A DNA stretch of 45,513 nt from an uncultured Bacteroidales bacterium (GTDB taxonomy: Bacteria; Bacteroidota; Bacteroidia; Bacteroidales; UBA3824), in assembly GCA_937877455.1 (NCBI GenBank), contig CALFIU010000039.1:1-45513 (forward strand). Direction: 5' to 3'. Positions 1 to 9,549 of this stretch are shown here, one piece after another (position 1 is the first letter of the stretch; every line of letters begins with the position of its first letter). A program made the position numbers and the translations under genes. The notes under the pieces are model-generated. The model ran no database searches. It saw only the letters and a list, made by a program, of their open reading frames with translations, and was not told the DNA's origin.

Positions 1-269
1 AAAGGTGTTCCAAATGGAAATGAAAAAAATTGCACTTGCGGTTTGAATCTACGAAATACACATTAGTGTTCTTATACAACACAATTTTTTTCAAGACATT
101 GCAAATCAGATGTATGAAAAAAATGTCTAAGACCTCTCAGAATTTGAAGCAGATTTGCAATAAATTCTATCAAAAAAATGTTTATAAAAAAGTCTGGCTA
201 AAAATGTGGATTGCTGGTTGGTAACTCGCATCCATCTTTTTAGTCAGACCTTTTTTCGTTAAGAAAATT
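1..269. other. Left-edge region without a convincing gene
   Basis: No gene can be supported here. Two plus-strand frames are open from the window edge, one to a TAG at 64-66 and one to a TGA at 44-46, so the last codons of an upstream plus-strand gene could be present, but there is too little to identify it. The only longer open frame (30-224) begins with TTG, has low-complexity content and runs into the terminator hairpin at 192-249, so I do not call it. Confidence 0.5.
192..249. terminator. Bidirectional rho-independent terminator
   Basis: A stem of about 19 base pairs (arms 192-210 and 231-249, one mismatch and two G-U pairs) encloses a 20-base loop. On the plus strand it is followed by a T run (251-256). 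On the minus strand it is followed by the T run complementary to A185-A191. It therefore fits as the terminator of the malic enzyme gene on the minus strand and of an unseen plus-strand gene entering from the left. Confidence 0.75.
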
Positions 270-2561
270 TTATTTTGTGAATACTTTTTTCTTTTCAACA
301 ATAGCATCTATTACCGCAACAGCCACAATGTTGAGAATATCGCTTACCGATGATTCAAAATCTATAAAATGAATTGGTTTTTTCAACCCCATTTGTATAG
401 GTCCTATTAATTCTACATTTTTGCCCATTGCAGCAAGCATTTTGTAACTTGTGTTAGCACTACCAAGATTAGGGAAAATAAGAGTGTTAACCACTTTACC
501 TTTTAGTCTATTGAATGGGAATGTTTTGTCGCGGAGTTCATCGTCTATTGCAAAATTAACTTGCATTTCGCCATCGATGTCAAGGTCAGGTACTTGCTGA
601 TGAACAATCTCTACTGCTTGATGAACAGTGGCGGGTGTTCCAACTTCGTCAGCACCAAAATTTGAATAAGACAACATCGCAATTACAGGTTCGTTATTAA
701 AAAATCTAACGGTATGGGCTGCAAGTTTGGCTGTGTCAACAAGTGTATCAACATCTGGGTGACGATTGATAAGTGTATCGGCAAGGAAAAATGTGCCTTG
801 GTCGGAGTTGAGGATATGCATTGTACCAAAATGGTTGTAACCATCGCGTATTCCAATAACATCTTTTGCCACTTGAATAGTGTCGCGATAGCGAGTGTAA
901 ACGCCAGTTAAAAATGCGTCAGCTTCTCCAGTTTCAACCATCATCATACCAAAATAGTTGCGATCAAACATTTTGTCGTTTGCTTCTTGAAATGTCATAC
1001 CGTTTCGTTGACGTTTCTCTGCTAATATTTTGGCAAATCGTTCACGACGTGGAGCTTCTGTATCTTCACGTAGATTAATAACTTCTATACCATCGAGACT
1101 GAGTTCAAGTTCCTTGGCCATTGTCGAAATTTTTTCTTTATTGCCAAGAAGTATTGGGTAGCAGATACCTTCGTTTTTGGCTTCAACAGCGGCTTTAAGC
1201 ATATTTGGGTGTATTCCTTCGGCAAAAACCACACGTTGTGGACAAGAACGCGCTGTGTCGTAGAGTTGACGTGATAGTTTTGACTCGTAGCCCATCATCT
1301 GACGTAATTTACGTTGATAAGCGTCCCAATCGGTGATGTTTTTGCGTGCCACGCCTGATTTTATTGCAGCTTTGGCAACAGCCGTTGAAACTTCAGTTAT
1401 AAGTCTTGGGTCAACGGGTTTGGGAATAAAGTAGTCGCGTCCAAAAGTAAAGTTGTTGACATGATAAACTTCGTTAACAACATCAGGAACTGGTTGTTTG
1501 GCAAGGTCTGCTATGGCATAAACGGCAGCAAGTTTCATTTCTTCGTTTATGGCGGTGGCAGCAACGTCCAACGCTCCACGGAAAATGTATGGAAATCCTA
1601 TTACGTTGTTTATTTGATTTGGGTAATCGCTTCTACCAGTTGACATTAGCACATCGGGGCGCGATGCCATTGCTTCTTCGTAGGTAATTTCAGGAACCGG
1701 ATTTGCGAGAGCAAATACAATTGGGTCTTTTGCCATAGAACGCACCATATCTTGGCTCAAAACGTTACCTTTCGATAATCCCAAAAATACATCAGCATCT
1801 TTGACAGCGTCTTCAAGTGTTGAAATGTCGGTTCGAGTGGTGGCAAATTCTTTTTTCTGTTCATTAAGTCCTTCGCGGTCGGCACGGATAACGCCTTTGC
1901 TGTCGAGCATTACAATGTTTTCTTTTCGTGCGCCCAGTGCAACATATAGTTTTGTGCAACTGATTGCTGCAGCACCAGCTCCGTTAACCACTATTTTAAC
2001 GTTTTCTATTTTTTTCCCGTTTACTTGCAAAGCGTTGAGCAATCCTGCTGCAGAAATAATGGCAGTTCCGTGTTGGTCGTCATGCATAACGGGAATGTCA
2101 AGTTCTTCTTTTAGACGACGTTCTATTTCAAAACATTCTGGTGCTTTGATATCTTCAAGGTTAATACCTCCAAATGTTGGAGCTATGGCTTTTACTGCGG
2201 CAATGAATTTTTCTGGGTCTTTTTCGTTTACTTCTATATCAAAAACATCTATGCCACCATAAATTTTAAATAGCAAACCTTTGCCTTCCATTACTGGTTT
2301 TCCGCTAACAGCACCTATATCGCCAAGTCCGAGAACTGCTGTTCCGTTGGAAATTACAGCCACGAGGTTGCCTTTGTCGGTGTATTTATAGGCATCGTTA
2401 GGATTTTTTTGAATTTCCAAACATGGCTCTGCTACTCCGGGGGAATAGGCAAGTGATAAATCTGTTTGGGTACGGTAAGGCTTGGTGGGCACTACTTCTA
2501 TTTTGCCCGGTCGGCCTTCGCTATGATAGCGCAAAGCCGCCTCTTTTGTTATTTTTGCCAT
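270..2561 (-). CDS. maeB: NADP-dependent malic enzyme with C-terminal phosphotransacetylase-like domain
   Basis: Malic enzymes oxidatively decarboxylate malate to pyruvate, giving NADPH. The 763-residue length matches the large MaeB type, in which a malic enzyme is fused to a phosphate acetyltransferase-like domain. The N-terminal half carries YSPGVAEPCLEI near residue 40, the metal/substrate region HDDQHGTAIISAAG and a nucleotide-binding VVNGAGAAAIS. From about residue 430 the protein turns into the PTA-like domain (FAEGIHPNMLKAAVEAKNEG). In known MaeB proteins that domain is regulatory, binding acetyl-CoA, rather than catalytic. The cytosolic enzyme links C4 acids to pyruvate and NADPH supply. 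The gene stands alone: its terminator is at 192-249, and a TATATTTG -7 box lies at 2606-2613 on the minus strand, without a well-placed -33 element. Confidence 0.95.
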   Translation of the reverse strand: MAKITKEAALRYHSEGRPGKIEVVPTKPYRTQTDLSLAYSPGVAEPCLEIQKNPNDAYKYTDKGNLVAVISNGTAVLGLGDIGAVSGKPVMEGKGLLFKIYGGIDVFDIEVNEKDPEKFIAAVKAIAPTFGGINLEDIKAPECFEIERRLKEELDIPVMHDDQHGTAIISAAGLLNALQVNGKKIENVKIVVNGAGAAAISCTKLYVALGARKENIVMLDSKGVIRADREGLNEQKKEFATTRTDISTLEDAVKDADVFLGLSKGNVLSQDMVRSMAKDPIVFALANPVPEITYEEAMASRPDVLMSTGRSDYPNQINNVIGFPYIFRGALDVAATAINEEMKLAAVYAIADLAKQPVPDVVNEVYHVNNFTFGRDYFIPKPVDPRLITEVSTAVAKAAIKSGVARKNITDWDAYQRKLRQMMGYESKLSRQLYDTARSCPQRVVFAEGIHPNMLKAAVEAKNEGICYPILLGNKEKISTMAKELELSLDGIEVINLREDTEAPRRERFAKILAEKRQRNGMTFQEANDKMFDRNYFGMMMVETGEADAFLTGVYTRYRDTIQVAKDVIGIRDGYNHFGTMHILNSDQGTFFLADTLINRHPDVDTLVDTAKLAAHTVRFFNNEPVIAMLSYSNFGADEVGTPATVHQAVEIVHQQVPDLDIDGEMQVNFAIDDELRDKTFPFNRLKGKVVNTLIFPNLGSANTSYKMLAAMGKNVELIGPIQMGLKKPIHFIDFESSVSDILNIVAVAVIDAIVEKKKVFTK

Positions 2562-2729
2562 TTTTTATAGTTTTTTTGTATGCATTCGTTCATAAAAATA
2601 TTTTACAAATATAGGCAAATAATTTTTTATTTGTTTTAAGTTTTCTTAATGTATTTGTATATTTTTATACATTTTTGATATGTAAAAATCTGTTTTTCAG
2701 ATAGAATAAAAAAAACAATTAATAAAAAA

Positions 2730-2752
2730 GCTGTCCTTTTTATTTGGACAGC
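2730..2752 (-). terminator. Terminator of the GH31 gene
   Basis: A 7-bp perfect stem (GCTGTCC, 2730-2736, with 2746-2752) encloses a 9-base loop. On the minus strand it is followed by a run of six T (complement of 2724-2729). It lies 26 bases past the GH31 stop codon. Confidence 0.8.
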
Positions 2753-2778
2753 CTTAAAATTAGTTTTATTAATAGTTT

Positions 2779-5700
2779 TTATTTCAACTCTATCTTCTGA
2801 CTTTTGCCGTCATACTTGACTTCAATGCCTTTCGGCTCTGCTGACGAAGGAGTTACATATAAAATTGTGAAAGTTCGTTCTTTCAACATTCCAGGGAACT
2901 CGCCTTGACGGTCTGCAATTGTAAGTGTCTTTGCAGAATCGTCATAAACGAACTTAATGTTAGCATAACGTCCTGCTTCGTAACCGTAGTTTGTTCCTTC
3001 GTCCTCGTAGAGAGAGAATTCGCCGTTTTTGCCAGCATAAACATAAAGGCTGATGTTGTCGGCTTGTTTCTGACGGGTGTACTCCATTTGAGGTCCAAAC
3101 GGAATGATAGAACCGCCACGGACAAAAAGCGGAATACGCTCGTAAGGAGCATCAACAGTTTTCTTTTCGCCGCCGTTAGAAGCAACTGCGCCAGTGTAGA
3201 AATCGTACCAAACATAACCTTTCGGGAAATAAACGTCCTTTGTACGCGCACCGTATTGATATACAGGATTAACCATTATCGAAGGTCCAAACATAAACTG
3301 ATATGCGATGTCCTTAACATTGCTGTCGGTGCCAAAATCCATAATCATAGGACGCATAATAGTGTAATCGTCAAAATAAACCTTAGCCGCCAAAGAATAA
3401 ATGTAAGGCATCAAACGGTAACGAAGGTCAAGATAATACTTTATGGTTTTGTAAGTTACATCGTTTTCTGGAGCGATGTTCCAAGGCTCGCGAAACGGGA
3501 ATTGTCCATGGCTGCGATACATAGGCGCAAAAGCACCAACCTGATGCCAACGAACATTAAGTTCCCTCCAATCGTTGAGGTCTTCGGTTACTTTCTTCGA
3601 CTTGTCGAAAATCTGCTGAGCCTCAGCATAACGTTTCTCAACCGAAAATCCACCAATATCCTGACTCCAATACGGAATACCAGAAATAGAGAAGTTTAAA
3701 CCGGCAGTGATTTGAGCCTTGAGATCTTCCCAACGAGTTCCGATGTCGCCGCTCCAAGTTGCTGTGGAATAGCGTTGTTCGCCCAAAAATCCCGACCTTG
3801 TAAGCAAGAAAACACGATTGTTGTTAGGCGAGAAATTCTGCTCGTTGCCAAAACCGTTCTGATTCCATTTTGCAGCCGACTGAAGTGCTTTAGCATCCTT
3901 CTTGTCAATGCCCTGTTTTTCGATTGCGGTCTCGTATCCGCGCTGACCGTCATAAATAGCCTCAGCGTTAACAATAGAATAAGCGTTGAAATACTCATCT
4001 GACGAGCCAAGTTCGGTTGGTCCGCAGAGAAGTTTTCTGTATTCCATTGGAGTACAATCTCTAACATTAGGTTCTGACGCATCCATCCACCAAGCGTCCA
4101 TACCGATAGAACCGAGTTTGTCGTAGAGTTGACGCCAGAAAATCTTACGAGCCTCAGGTGAATAAGCGTCATAAAAAGCATACGTGAAACCTTTCCAATC
4201 GTTGAGTTCGTCGGCAAGCCAATCGCGCAAAGAATCTTTCAAAGATTGCTGATAAATAAAGCCCTTGTCGTTCAACTCCTTGAAATGTTCAACGTTAGGA
4301 TAAAACTTCGGCCAGCACGAAATCATGAGTTTGGCGTTCATCGCATGAATGTCGTCAATCATTTTCTGCGGATTTTGGAATCTTGCGGGATCAAAATCAT
4401 AACTACCCCACTGATTGATAGTCCAATAGTTCCAGTCCATAACGATATTGTCGATAGGCAGATGACGGCTGCGGAAACCTTTCAAAGCCTCAACAATCTC
4501 GTCTTGAGTTTTGTAACGCTCGCGACTCTGCCAATAACCTAACAGCCATTCAGGAGCAATTTGAGCCTTGCCAGTAAGAGTTCTGTAACCTTTGATAACC
4601 TCGTCGGCATTATCACCGTCAATGAAGTAATAATCAAGTTGTTGAGTCATTTCAGACCAGAACGAAAGTTGGTTTTGTTCTTTAGCGTCAACGGGTTCGA
4701 GGGCGCGAAGTCCGCAGTAAGCCTCGCCACCGTCAGGAGTCCACTCAATTTTAATCGAATATTTTTTACCTTTTTCCATGTTGACGGAGAATTTGCGTGC
4801 GTTAGGATTCCAAGCAGTGCGCCAAATTTTAGAATCCTTGCCGAGCATTTCAGGTGAATAGACACATTTGCCGTCAATTGTAATAGTCTGATAACCAGAA
4901 TAATAATGTAAGAAACGATACTCTCCGCTTTGCTTTGGCTCTATCTGACCTTCGATTACGACAGTCGCCTTGTCAAGACCCTTAGGCAAAAGTCTTCCAA
5001 CGGTCTTGAAATCCTCGTAATAAAGTGAATCTTCGTCCCTTATAATCGGTGCTTGACCTTGAATATTGTAAGTGCCGGTGAGTACACCAGCCTTGCCGTC
5101 CTTGTTGTAAAGCGTAAAAATATCCTTTAGAATAGAATACGGCTTTGGATTTCCGAACCTCATAAGTGAATAAGAATCAAACATTACGCCGTAGTTGTTG
5201 CTTGAAACCACAAAAGGCACTGACACCTTTGTATTATATTGGAAAAGTTCCTCATTTTTGCCTTTGTAGTTCCAATCGTCGGCTTGGTGCTGACCAAGAC
5301 CGTAGAATGCCTCATCGTCAGGACTGTCAAAAACTGCCCTATACGACCAACCATGATAAGTTTCGGGCTTTCCGTCAGCATGAATCTGCTCCACTTGATA
5401 GGGCGTGAGAGTCTTTCCGTTGTCAACCTCCGACAGAATAGTCTTGCCGTCAAGTGTGGTGAAAAAGACTTTGCCGTTTGATGTCAAAACATTGGCTTTG
5501 ATAGCGTTAGTAATCACTCTAATTGTATCGCCACTCTGCTCTACGTTGAATGAAGTTTTTTGCTTTTGGTCAACAACAACAAGTGACTGAGGGTCTTTGA
5601 AATCATTGTCCTTAGTGGCTGATACTCTGATGATTTTGTCGCCGACAACTTCCAAGCGGACTTTTTTGGGCGAATTTTCGGTGAGATTTTTAACCTCAAC

Positions 5701-5802
5701 AACAATACCCTTGTCGGTTTTGGTGTAATTAATTTCGGAGCCGCCACAGCCTGCAAGTAGCAATCCCGACAAAAACAGATAGGAAAAATGTTTTTTGTTC
5801 AT
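2779..5802 (-). CDS. GH31 family lipoprotein with PA14 insert, probable alpha-xylosidase
   Basis: This 1007-residue lipoprotein (LLAGC lipobox, Cys19, then GGS) belongs to glycoside hydrolase family 31. The N-terminal beta domain is interrupted by a PA14-like module at about 275-370 (containing SGEYRF and YCGLRALEP). The catalytic barrel follows, with the nucleophile in WWMDASEP (Asp574) and the likely acid/base in TWSGDIG (Asp686). The C-terminus is of the DUF5110 type. A PA14 module inside GH31 is a known trait of bacterial xyloglucan alpha-xylosidases such as those of Cellvibrio and Bacteroides, and the W-x-D-A-x-E-P nucleophile region also fits alpha-xylosidases. Removal of xylosyl residues from imported xyloglucan oligosaccharides in the periplasm is therefore the best guess; alpha-glucosidase is the alternative. 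The gene diverges from susC across a 457-bp AT-rich gap. A TACATTTG -7 box lies at 5839-5846 on the minus strand. Confidence 0.9.
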   Translation of the reverse strand: MNKKHFSYLFLSGLLLAGCGGSEINYTKTDKGIVVEVKNLTENSPKKVRLEVVGDKIIRVSATKDNDFKDPQSLVVVDQKQKTSFNVEQSGDTIRVITNAIKANVLTSNGKVFFTTLDGKTILSEVDNGKTLTPYQVEQIHADGKPETYHGWSYRAVFDSPDDEAFYGLGQHQADDWNYKGKNEELFQYNTKVSVPFVVSSNNYGVMFDSYSLMRFGNPKPYSILKDIFTLYNKDGKAGVLTGTYNIQGQAPIIRDEDSLYYEDFKTVGRLLPKGLDKATVVIEGQIEPKQSGEYRFLHYYSGYQTITIDGKCVYSPEMLGKDSKIWRTAWNPNARKFSVNMEKGKKYSIKIEWTPDGGEAYCGLRALEPVDAKEQNQLSFWSEMTQQLDYYFIDGDNADEVIKGYRTLTGKAQIAPEWLLGYWQSRERYKTQDEIVEALKGFRSRHLPIDNIVMDWNYWTINQWGSYDFDPARFQNPQKMIDDIHAMNAKLMISCWPKFYPNVEHFKELNDKGFIYQQSLKDSLRDWLADELNDWKGFTYAFYDAYSPEARKIFWRQLYDKLGSIGMDAWWMDASEPNVRDCTPMEYRKLLCGPTELGSSDEYFNAYSIVNAEAIYDGQRGYETAIEKQGIDKKDAKALQSAAKWNQNGFGNEQNFSPNNNRVFLLTRSGFLGEQRYSTATWSGDIGTRWEDLKAQITAGLNFSISGIPYWSQDIGGFSVEKRYAEAQQIFDKSKKVTEDLNDWRELNVRWHQVGAFAPMYRSHGQFPFREPWNIAPENDVTYKTIKYYLDLRYRLMPYIYSLAAKVYFDDYTIMRPMIMDFGTDSNVKDIAYQFMFGPSIMVNPVYQYGARTKDVYFPKGYVWYDFYTGAVASNGGEKKTVDAPYERIPLFVRGGSIIPFGPQMEYTRQKQADNISLYVYAGKNGEFSLYEDEGTNYGYEAGRYANIKFVYDDSAKTLTIADRQGEFPGMLKERTFTILYVTPSSAEPKGIEVKYDGKSQKIELK

Positions 5803-6259
5803 ATATTAGTAATTTGGTGTATTTGATTATTTTTTTGACAAATGTAAAACAATTTTTTATGAAAAAGAAAATATAATGTTTAATTGCTATAAAAAGACAA
5901 AATTTATATCTATAATATAAAAGTCTTTTGTCATATTTTTTTCTTATAATGTAATTTCTGTATAACAATCTATTTTTTTTATAGTATTTAAAACAATAAT
6001 TTTGATATAATAAAAATAAGAAAAATGGACATTTTGTTATTTTTTTTACAATTTTCTTTCTTATTCTGAAAAATAAAAATAATTTTTTTTGTTTTTATTT
6101 ATTGTAAATCAATATTTTAATAATTAATTATTTGAATTTTTTAAAATAATGTGAATAATTTAACAAATATAATTTTGAGTTAAGAAATTATTAATTTATA
6201 TTTGCGATGTTAATTTTTTATATAATATACTATCAAATATTGTTTAATTACTAATTATT
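5803..6259. other. Very AT-rich divergent intergenic region (GH31 / susC)
   Basis: This 457-bp stretch separates the start codons of the GH31 gene and susC. It is almost entirely A and T. I can place a susC promoter near its right end (6174-6204) and a -7-like box for GH31 at 5839-5846. I see no gene, no convincing operator dyad and no regulator gene here. Control of the locus must come from outside the window. Confidence 0.6.
6174..6204 (+). promoter_or_regulatory. Bacteroidetes-type promoter of susC
   Basis: A -33 TTTG (6174-6177), a 19-base spacer and a -7 TATATTTG (6197-6204) match the consensus TTTG / 19-21 / TAnnTTTG used by the Bacteroidetes primary sigma factor. Transcription would start near 6211, leaving a leader of about 50 bases before the susC start. 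Confidence 0.65.
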
Positions 6260-9200
6260 ATGAGAAATAGTTTTAAAGAAAAATGCTGGGGTGGGGGAGG
6301 CTTTGTAATGTCTCGACTCCTATTGCTGGCACTAATGCTATTTGGCATTACGTCAGCGGCTTTTTCCCAGGGTACAATTAAGGGAATGGTTACCGATGAC
6401 CAAGGTGCGCCTTTGCCTGGTGCCAATGTATTTATCAAAGGAACAACGCTTGGTACTATCTCAGACATGGATGGTAATTACCAACTTGACAACGTTCCTG
6501 CGGGAAACAACACTCTCGTAGTTTCTTTTATTGGTTTTAACGATTTTGAAACCAATGTTGGCATGCTTGACGGTCAAACCGTTACACAAAATGCCTCATT
6601 AAGCGAAGACGTAAACCAAATAGAAGAAGTTGTAGCAATCGGCTACGGCGTTCAGAAAAAGAAACTTGTTACTGGTGCTACGTTACAGGTTAAAGGCGAT
6701 GAAGTTGCCCGTCAAAACACCAACAATGCACTCCAAGCTCTTCAAGGTCAAACACCAGGTATGACAATCACTTCAACTTCTGGACAGCCGGGTAGCGATA
6801 TGAAAGTTAATATCCGTGGACTTGGTACGGTGGGAAATGGCGGTCCTCTCTATATTATCGATGGTGTGAGGGGCGATGTTACAACCCTCAATCCTGCAGA
6901 CATTGAGAGTATTGACGTTTTGAAAGATGCCGCATCTGCCGCTATTTATGGTGCACAGGCAGCCAACGGTGTTGTGCTTATTACAACAAAGTCTGGTAAA
7001 GAAGGCAAAACCGTTATCTCTTTTGACGCTTACTATGGCGTTCAGAATGTCGCTCGCAAAATCAGTATGCTCAATGCCCAAGAGTATATGACAATTATGA
7101 ACGAGCAACAATATAACAGTGGGCTATCTCCTTTTGATTGGAATGGCAAATACAGCAATCCAGCCGCTCCCGACGACCCTAACGGTGTTCAAAGTTATCC
7201 TATAATTGATGGCAACGGCAATTATTACGATACCGACTGGATTGACGAAATGTTTGTAAACAACGCTACTACCCAAAGTTATACCCTTGGAATTTCTGGC
7301 GGTAATGCTAATGGAAATTACGCATTGTCAATGGGTTATATGGATCAAGAAGGCGTTATGGGTGGCAAAGACGTTTCTTTTTACAGAAGATACAATTTTC
7401 GTGTTAATTCGGAGTACAAACTTATAAAGGACATCGTTAAAGTTGGCGAGCAGATAGGTTTTGTTTACAAACAGAAACAAGGTGTTCAAGTCGGCAACCA
7501 ATACAACAACTCGCTTCACGGCGCGTTCAATACCTCACCGCTCAATCCAGTATATAGCGGAGGAAATCCCGATTACACTTCAGACCAAAGCCCTTATGGC
7601 GACCCTTACAACAACACGCAGTATGCCGCATGGCGCAGCGAAGATGGCAACCCATACGGCTCTATGATGCTCAACAACAGCAATCAAGACAATAATGCAA
7701 ATTTCACTGGCAATGTTTACACCGAAATTCAACCTATTAAGAAACTTAAATTCCGTAGCGTGCTTGGTGTTAATTACAATGCGTCGGATTACAGAGATTT
7801 CAAACCTTTGTACCACTTGTCTTTGTATTCTTTCAACGATACGAGGACAACAGCGAGCGCAACCAAAGGTAATAGTTTTGGTTTTACGTGGACCAACACT
7901 TTGAGTTATGATTGGAAACTCGATCAACATTCTTTCAATGCCCTTATCGGTATGGAATCTTATCAGTTTAATGGTTCAAGCGTTCGTGCTGCTACCGGTT
8001 CTTTGCGCACAGGTTTTGACGATTGGGATCATGCGTATGTCAACAATGGTACAGCTAAGACTACAGACGAAGGACTTGGTGCAAACGGCAATCCTTACGA
8101 TGAAGAAAAACTTGTTTCTTATTTTGCTCGTGTTGGTTGGTCTTTTAAAGACACTTATATGTTAAACGCTACAGTCAGGGTTGACGGTTCGTCGCGTTTT
8201 GCAAGAGGACACCGCTATGGCGTATTCCCGTCTGTTTCGGCTGGTTGGATTCTTACCAACGAGGCTTTTGCAGAAAATATTACTAACATTTGTAACTACT
8301 TGAAAATCCGCGCAAGTTGGGGACAGGTAGGTAACCAAAACATCGGAAACTATATGTATAGTTCGCCAGTTAAGAGCGATATGACATATTACAATTTTGG
8401 AAATGTTTATGGTGCATCTGGACAGAGCGCATATTGGGGTGCATATCCCGAACGTCTTGCTAACGAGGAGATTACATGGGAAACTTCTGAACAGTTTGAC
8501 GCTGGATTTGACGCACGTTTCCTTAAGAGCCGCCTTGATGTTTCTTTTGACTTCTACATCAAAACCACTAAAGACTGGCTCGTTGAAGCTCCTGTTGTAG
8601 CAACCACTGGTACAGAAAAATATCCTTACATTAACGGTGGTGATGTAAAAAACTCTGGTGTTGAACTCGGTATCACTTGGAACGATAAAATAGGAAAGGA
8701 AATCAACTATTCGGTTTCTGTAAATGGTGCTTACAATAAAAATAAAGTGGGCAACATTCCTAACGAGGATGGAATTATCCACGGTGAGAATGGTACAGGT
8801 CAACTTTATGACAACTCTACAGAGTTTTACCGCGCTCAAAACGGACAGCCAATTGGTTATTTTTGGGGATTCAAGACCGCTGGCATTTTCCAAAACGAAC
8901 AAGAAATTCTTGATTGGATTGCCGCTGGCAATGGTGTTTATCAGTCGGACGTAAAACCCGGCGATGTTAAATATGTTGATATTAACCACGATGGACAAAT
9001 CAACGAAGAAGACAAGGTTAATCTTGGCGATGGTAATCCCGATTTTACATTTGGTGCAAGCCTTTCAATGGATTACAAGGGCTTTGACTTTATGATTAGT
9101 ATCAACGGTCAGGCTGGCAATCAGATTGTTCAAGCTTACAGAAACCATTCAAGTTCTACTGCCAATTATCCCAAATCCATTCTTGAAAGGTGGACTGGCG

Positions 9201-9520
9201 AGGGTACTTCCAACAAAATACCACGTCTAACCACAGGACTTGACAACTGGGCTTTCTCCGACCTCTACATTCAAGACGGCGACTATCTTAGAATCAACAA
9301 TTTGACAATAGGATACGATTTCTGCAAAAAACTTCTCCATAAGGAATGGATTTCGCAATGCCGCTTGTATTTCCAAGTACAAAATCTTGCTACATTCACC
9401 AAATATGATGGTATGGATCCAGAGGTTGGCTATGGTACAGACGATTGGGTATCGGGCGTAGACCTCGGATATTATCCACACCCACGTACCATTCTCATGG
9501 GTGTAAATCTGAAATTTTAA
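6260..9520 (+). CDS. SusC/RagA-family TonB-linked outer-membrane transporter
   Basis: SusC-type proteins are outer-membrane barrels that, lidded by SusD, import oligosaccharides using TonB energy. The 1086 residues show a signal peptide (hydrophobic LLLLALMLFGITSAAFSQ), then a CarboxypepD_reg-like domain (about 40-115, GMVTDDQGAPLPGANV). A TonB-box-like stretch, a plug domain with NIRGLGTVGNGGPLYIIDGV, and a long barrel ending in the aromatic terminus GVNLKF follow. The N-terminus before the hydrophobic core is odd (a run of four glycines); an ATG at 6308 would give a more ordinary signal peptide, so the start is uncertain by 16 residues. The gene heads an apparent operon with susD 29 bases downstream and two lipoprotein genes. 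Substrate is inferred from the neighbours (GH31, GH5, GH43): probably xyloglucan or a related hemicellulose. Confidence 0.95.
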   Translation: MRNSFKEKCWGGGGFVMSRLLLLALMLFGITSAAFSQGTIKGMVTDDQGAPLPGANVFIKGTTLGTISDMDGNYQLDNVPAGNNTLVVSFIGFNDFETNVGMLDGQTVTQNASLSEDVNQIEEVVAIGYGVQKKKLVTGATLQVKGDEVARQNTNNALQALQGQTPGMTITSTSGQPGSDMKVNIRGLGTVGNGGPLYIIDGVRGDVTTLNPADIESIDVLKDAASAAIYGAQAANGVVLITTKSGKEGKTVISFDAYYGVQNVARKISMLNAQEYMTIMNEQQYNSGLSPFDWNGKYSNPAAPDDPNGVQSYPIIDGNGNYYDTDWIDEMFVNNATTQSYTLGISGGNANGNYALSMGYMDQEGVMGGKDVSFYRRYNFRVNSEYKLIKDIVKVGEQIGFVYKQKQGVQVGNQYNNSLHGAFNTSPLNPVYSGGNPDYTSDQSPYGDPYNNTQYAAWRSEDGNPYGSMMLNNSNQDNNANFTGNVYTEIQPIKKLKFRSVLGVNYNASDYRDFKPLYHLSLYSFNDTRTTASATKGNSFGFTWTNTLSYDWKLDQHSFNALIGMESYQFNGSSVRAATGSLRTGFDDWDHAYVNNGTAKTTDEGLGANGNPYDEEKLVSYFARVGWSFKDTYMLNATVRVDGSSRFARGHRYGVFPSVSAGWILTNEAFAENITNICNYLKIRASWGQVGNQNIGNYMYSSPVKSDMTYYNFGNVYGASGQSAYWGAYPERLANEEITWETSEQFDAGFDARFLKSRLDVSFDFYIKTTKDWLVEAPVVATTGTEKYPYINGGDVKNSGVELGITWNDKIGKEINYSVSVNGAYNKNKVGNIPNEDGIIHGENGTGQLYDNSTEFYRAQNGQPIGYFWGFKTAGIFQNEQEILDWIAAGNGVYQSDVKPGDVKYVDINHDGQINEEDKVNLGDGNPDFTFGASLSMDYKGFDFMISINGQAGNQIVQAYRNHSSSTANYPKSILERWTGEGTSNKIPRLTTGLDNWAFSDLYIQDGDYLRINNLTIGYDFCKKLLHKEWISQCRLYFQVQNLATFTKYDGMDPEVGYGTDDWVSGVDLGYYPHPRTILMGVNLKF

Positions 9521-9549
9521 TTAGAACATAAAACTGGATTATTATAAAG

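Noticed and set aside
30..224. 64-codon plus-strand frame at the left edge
   Set aside because: TTG start, low-complexity product, and its end lies inside the terminator hairpin.
1801..2262. Open frame of 153 codons on the plus strand inside maeB
   Set aside because: Antisense shadow of a well-conserved enzyme; low-complexity Ser/Phe-rich product and no promoter.
2905..3699. Open frame of 264 codons on the plus strand inside the GH31 gene
   Set aside because: Antisense to conserved catalytic and C-terminal domains of GH31; no recognisable protein features.
8162..8998. Open frame of 278 codons on the minus strand inside susC
   Set aside because: Antisense shadow of the SusC barrel; no recognisable domain, signal or upstream promoter.
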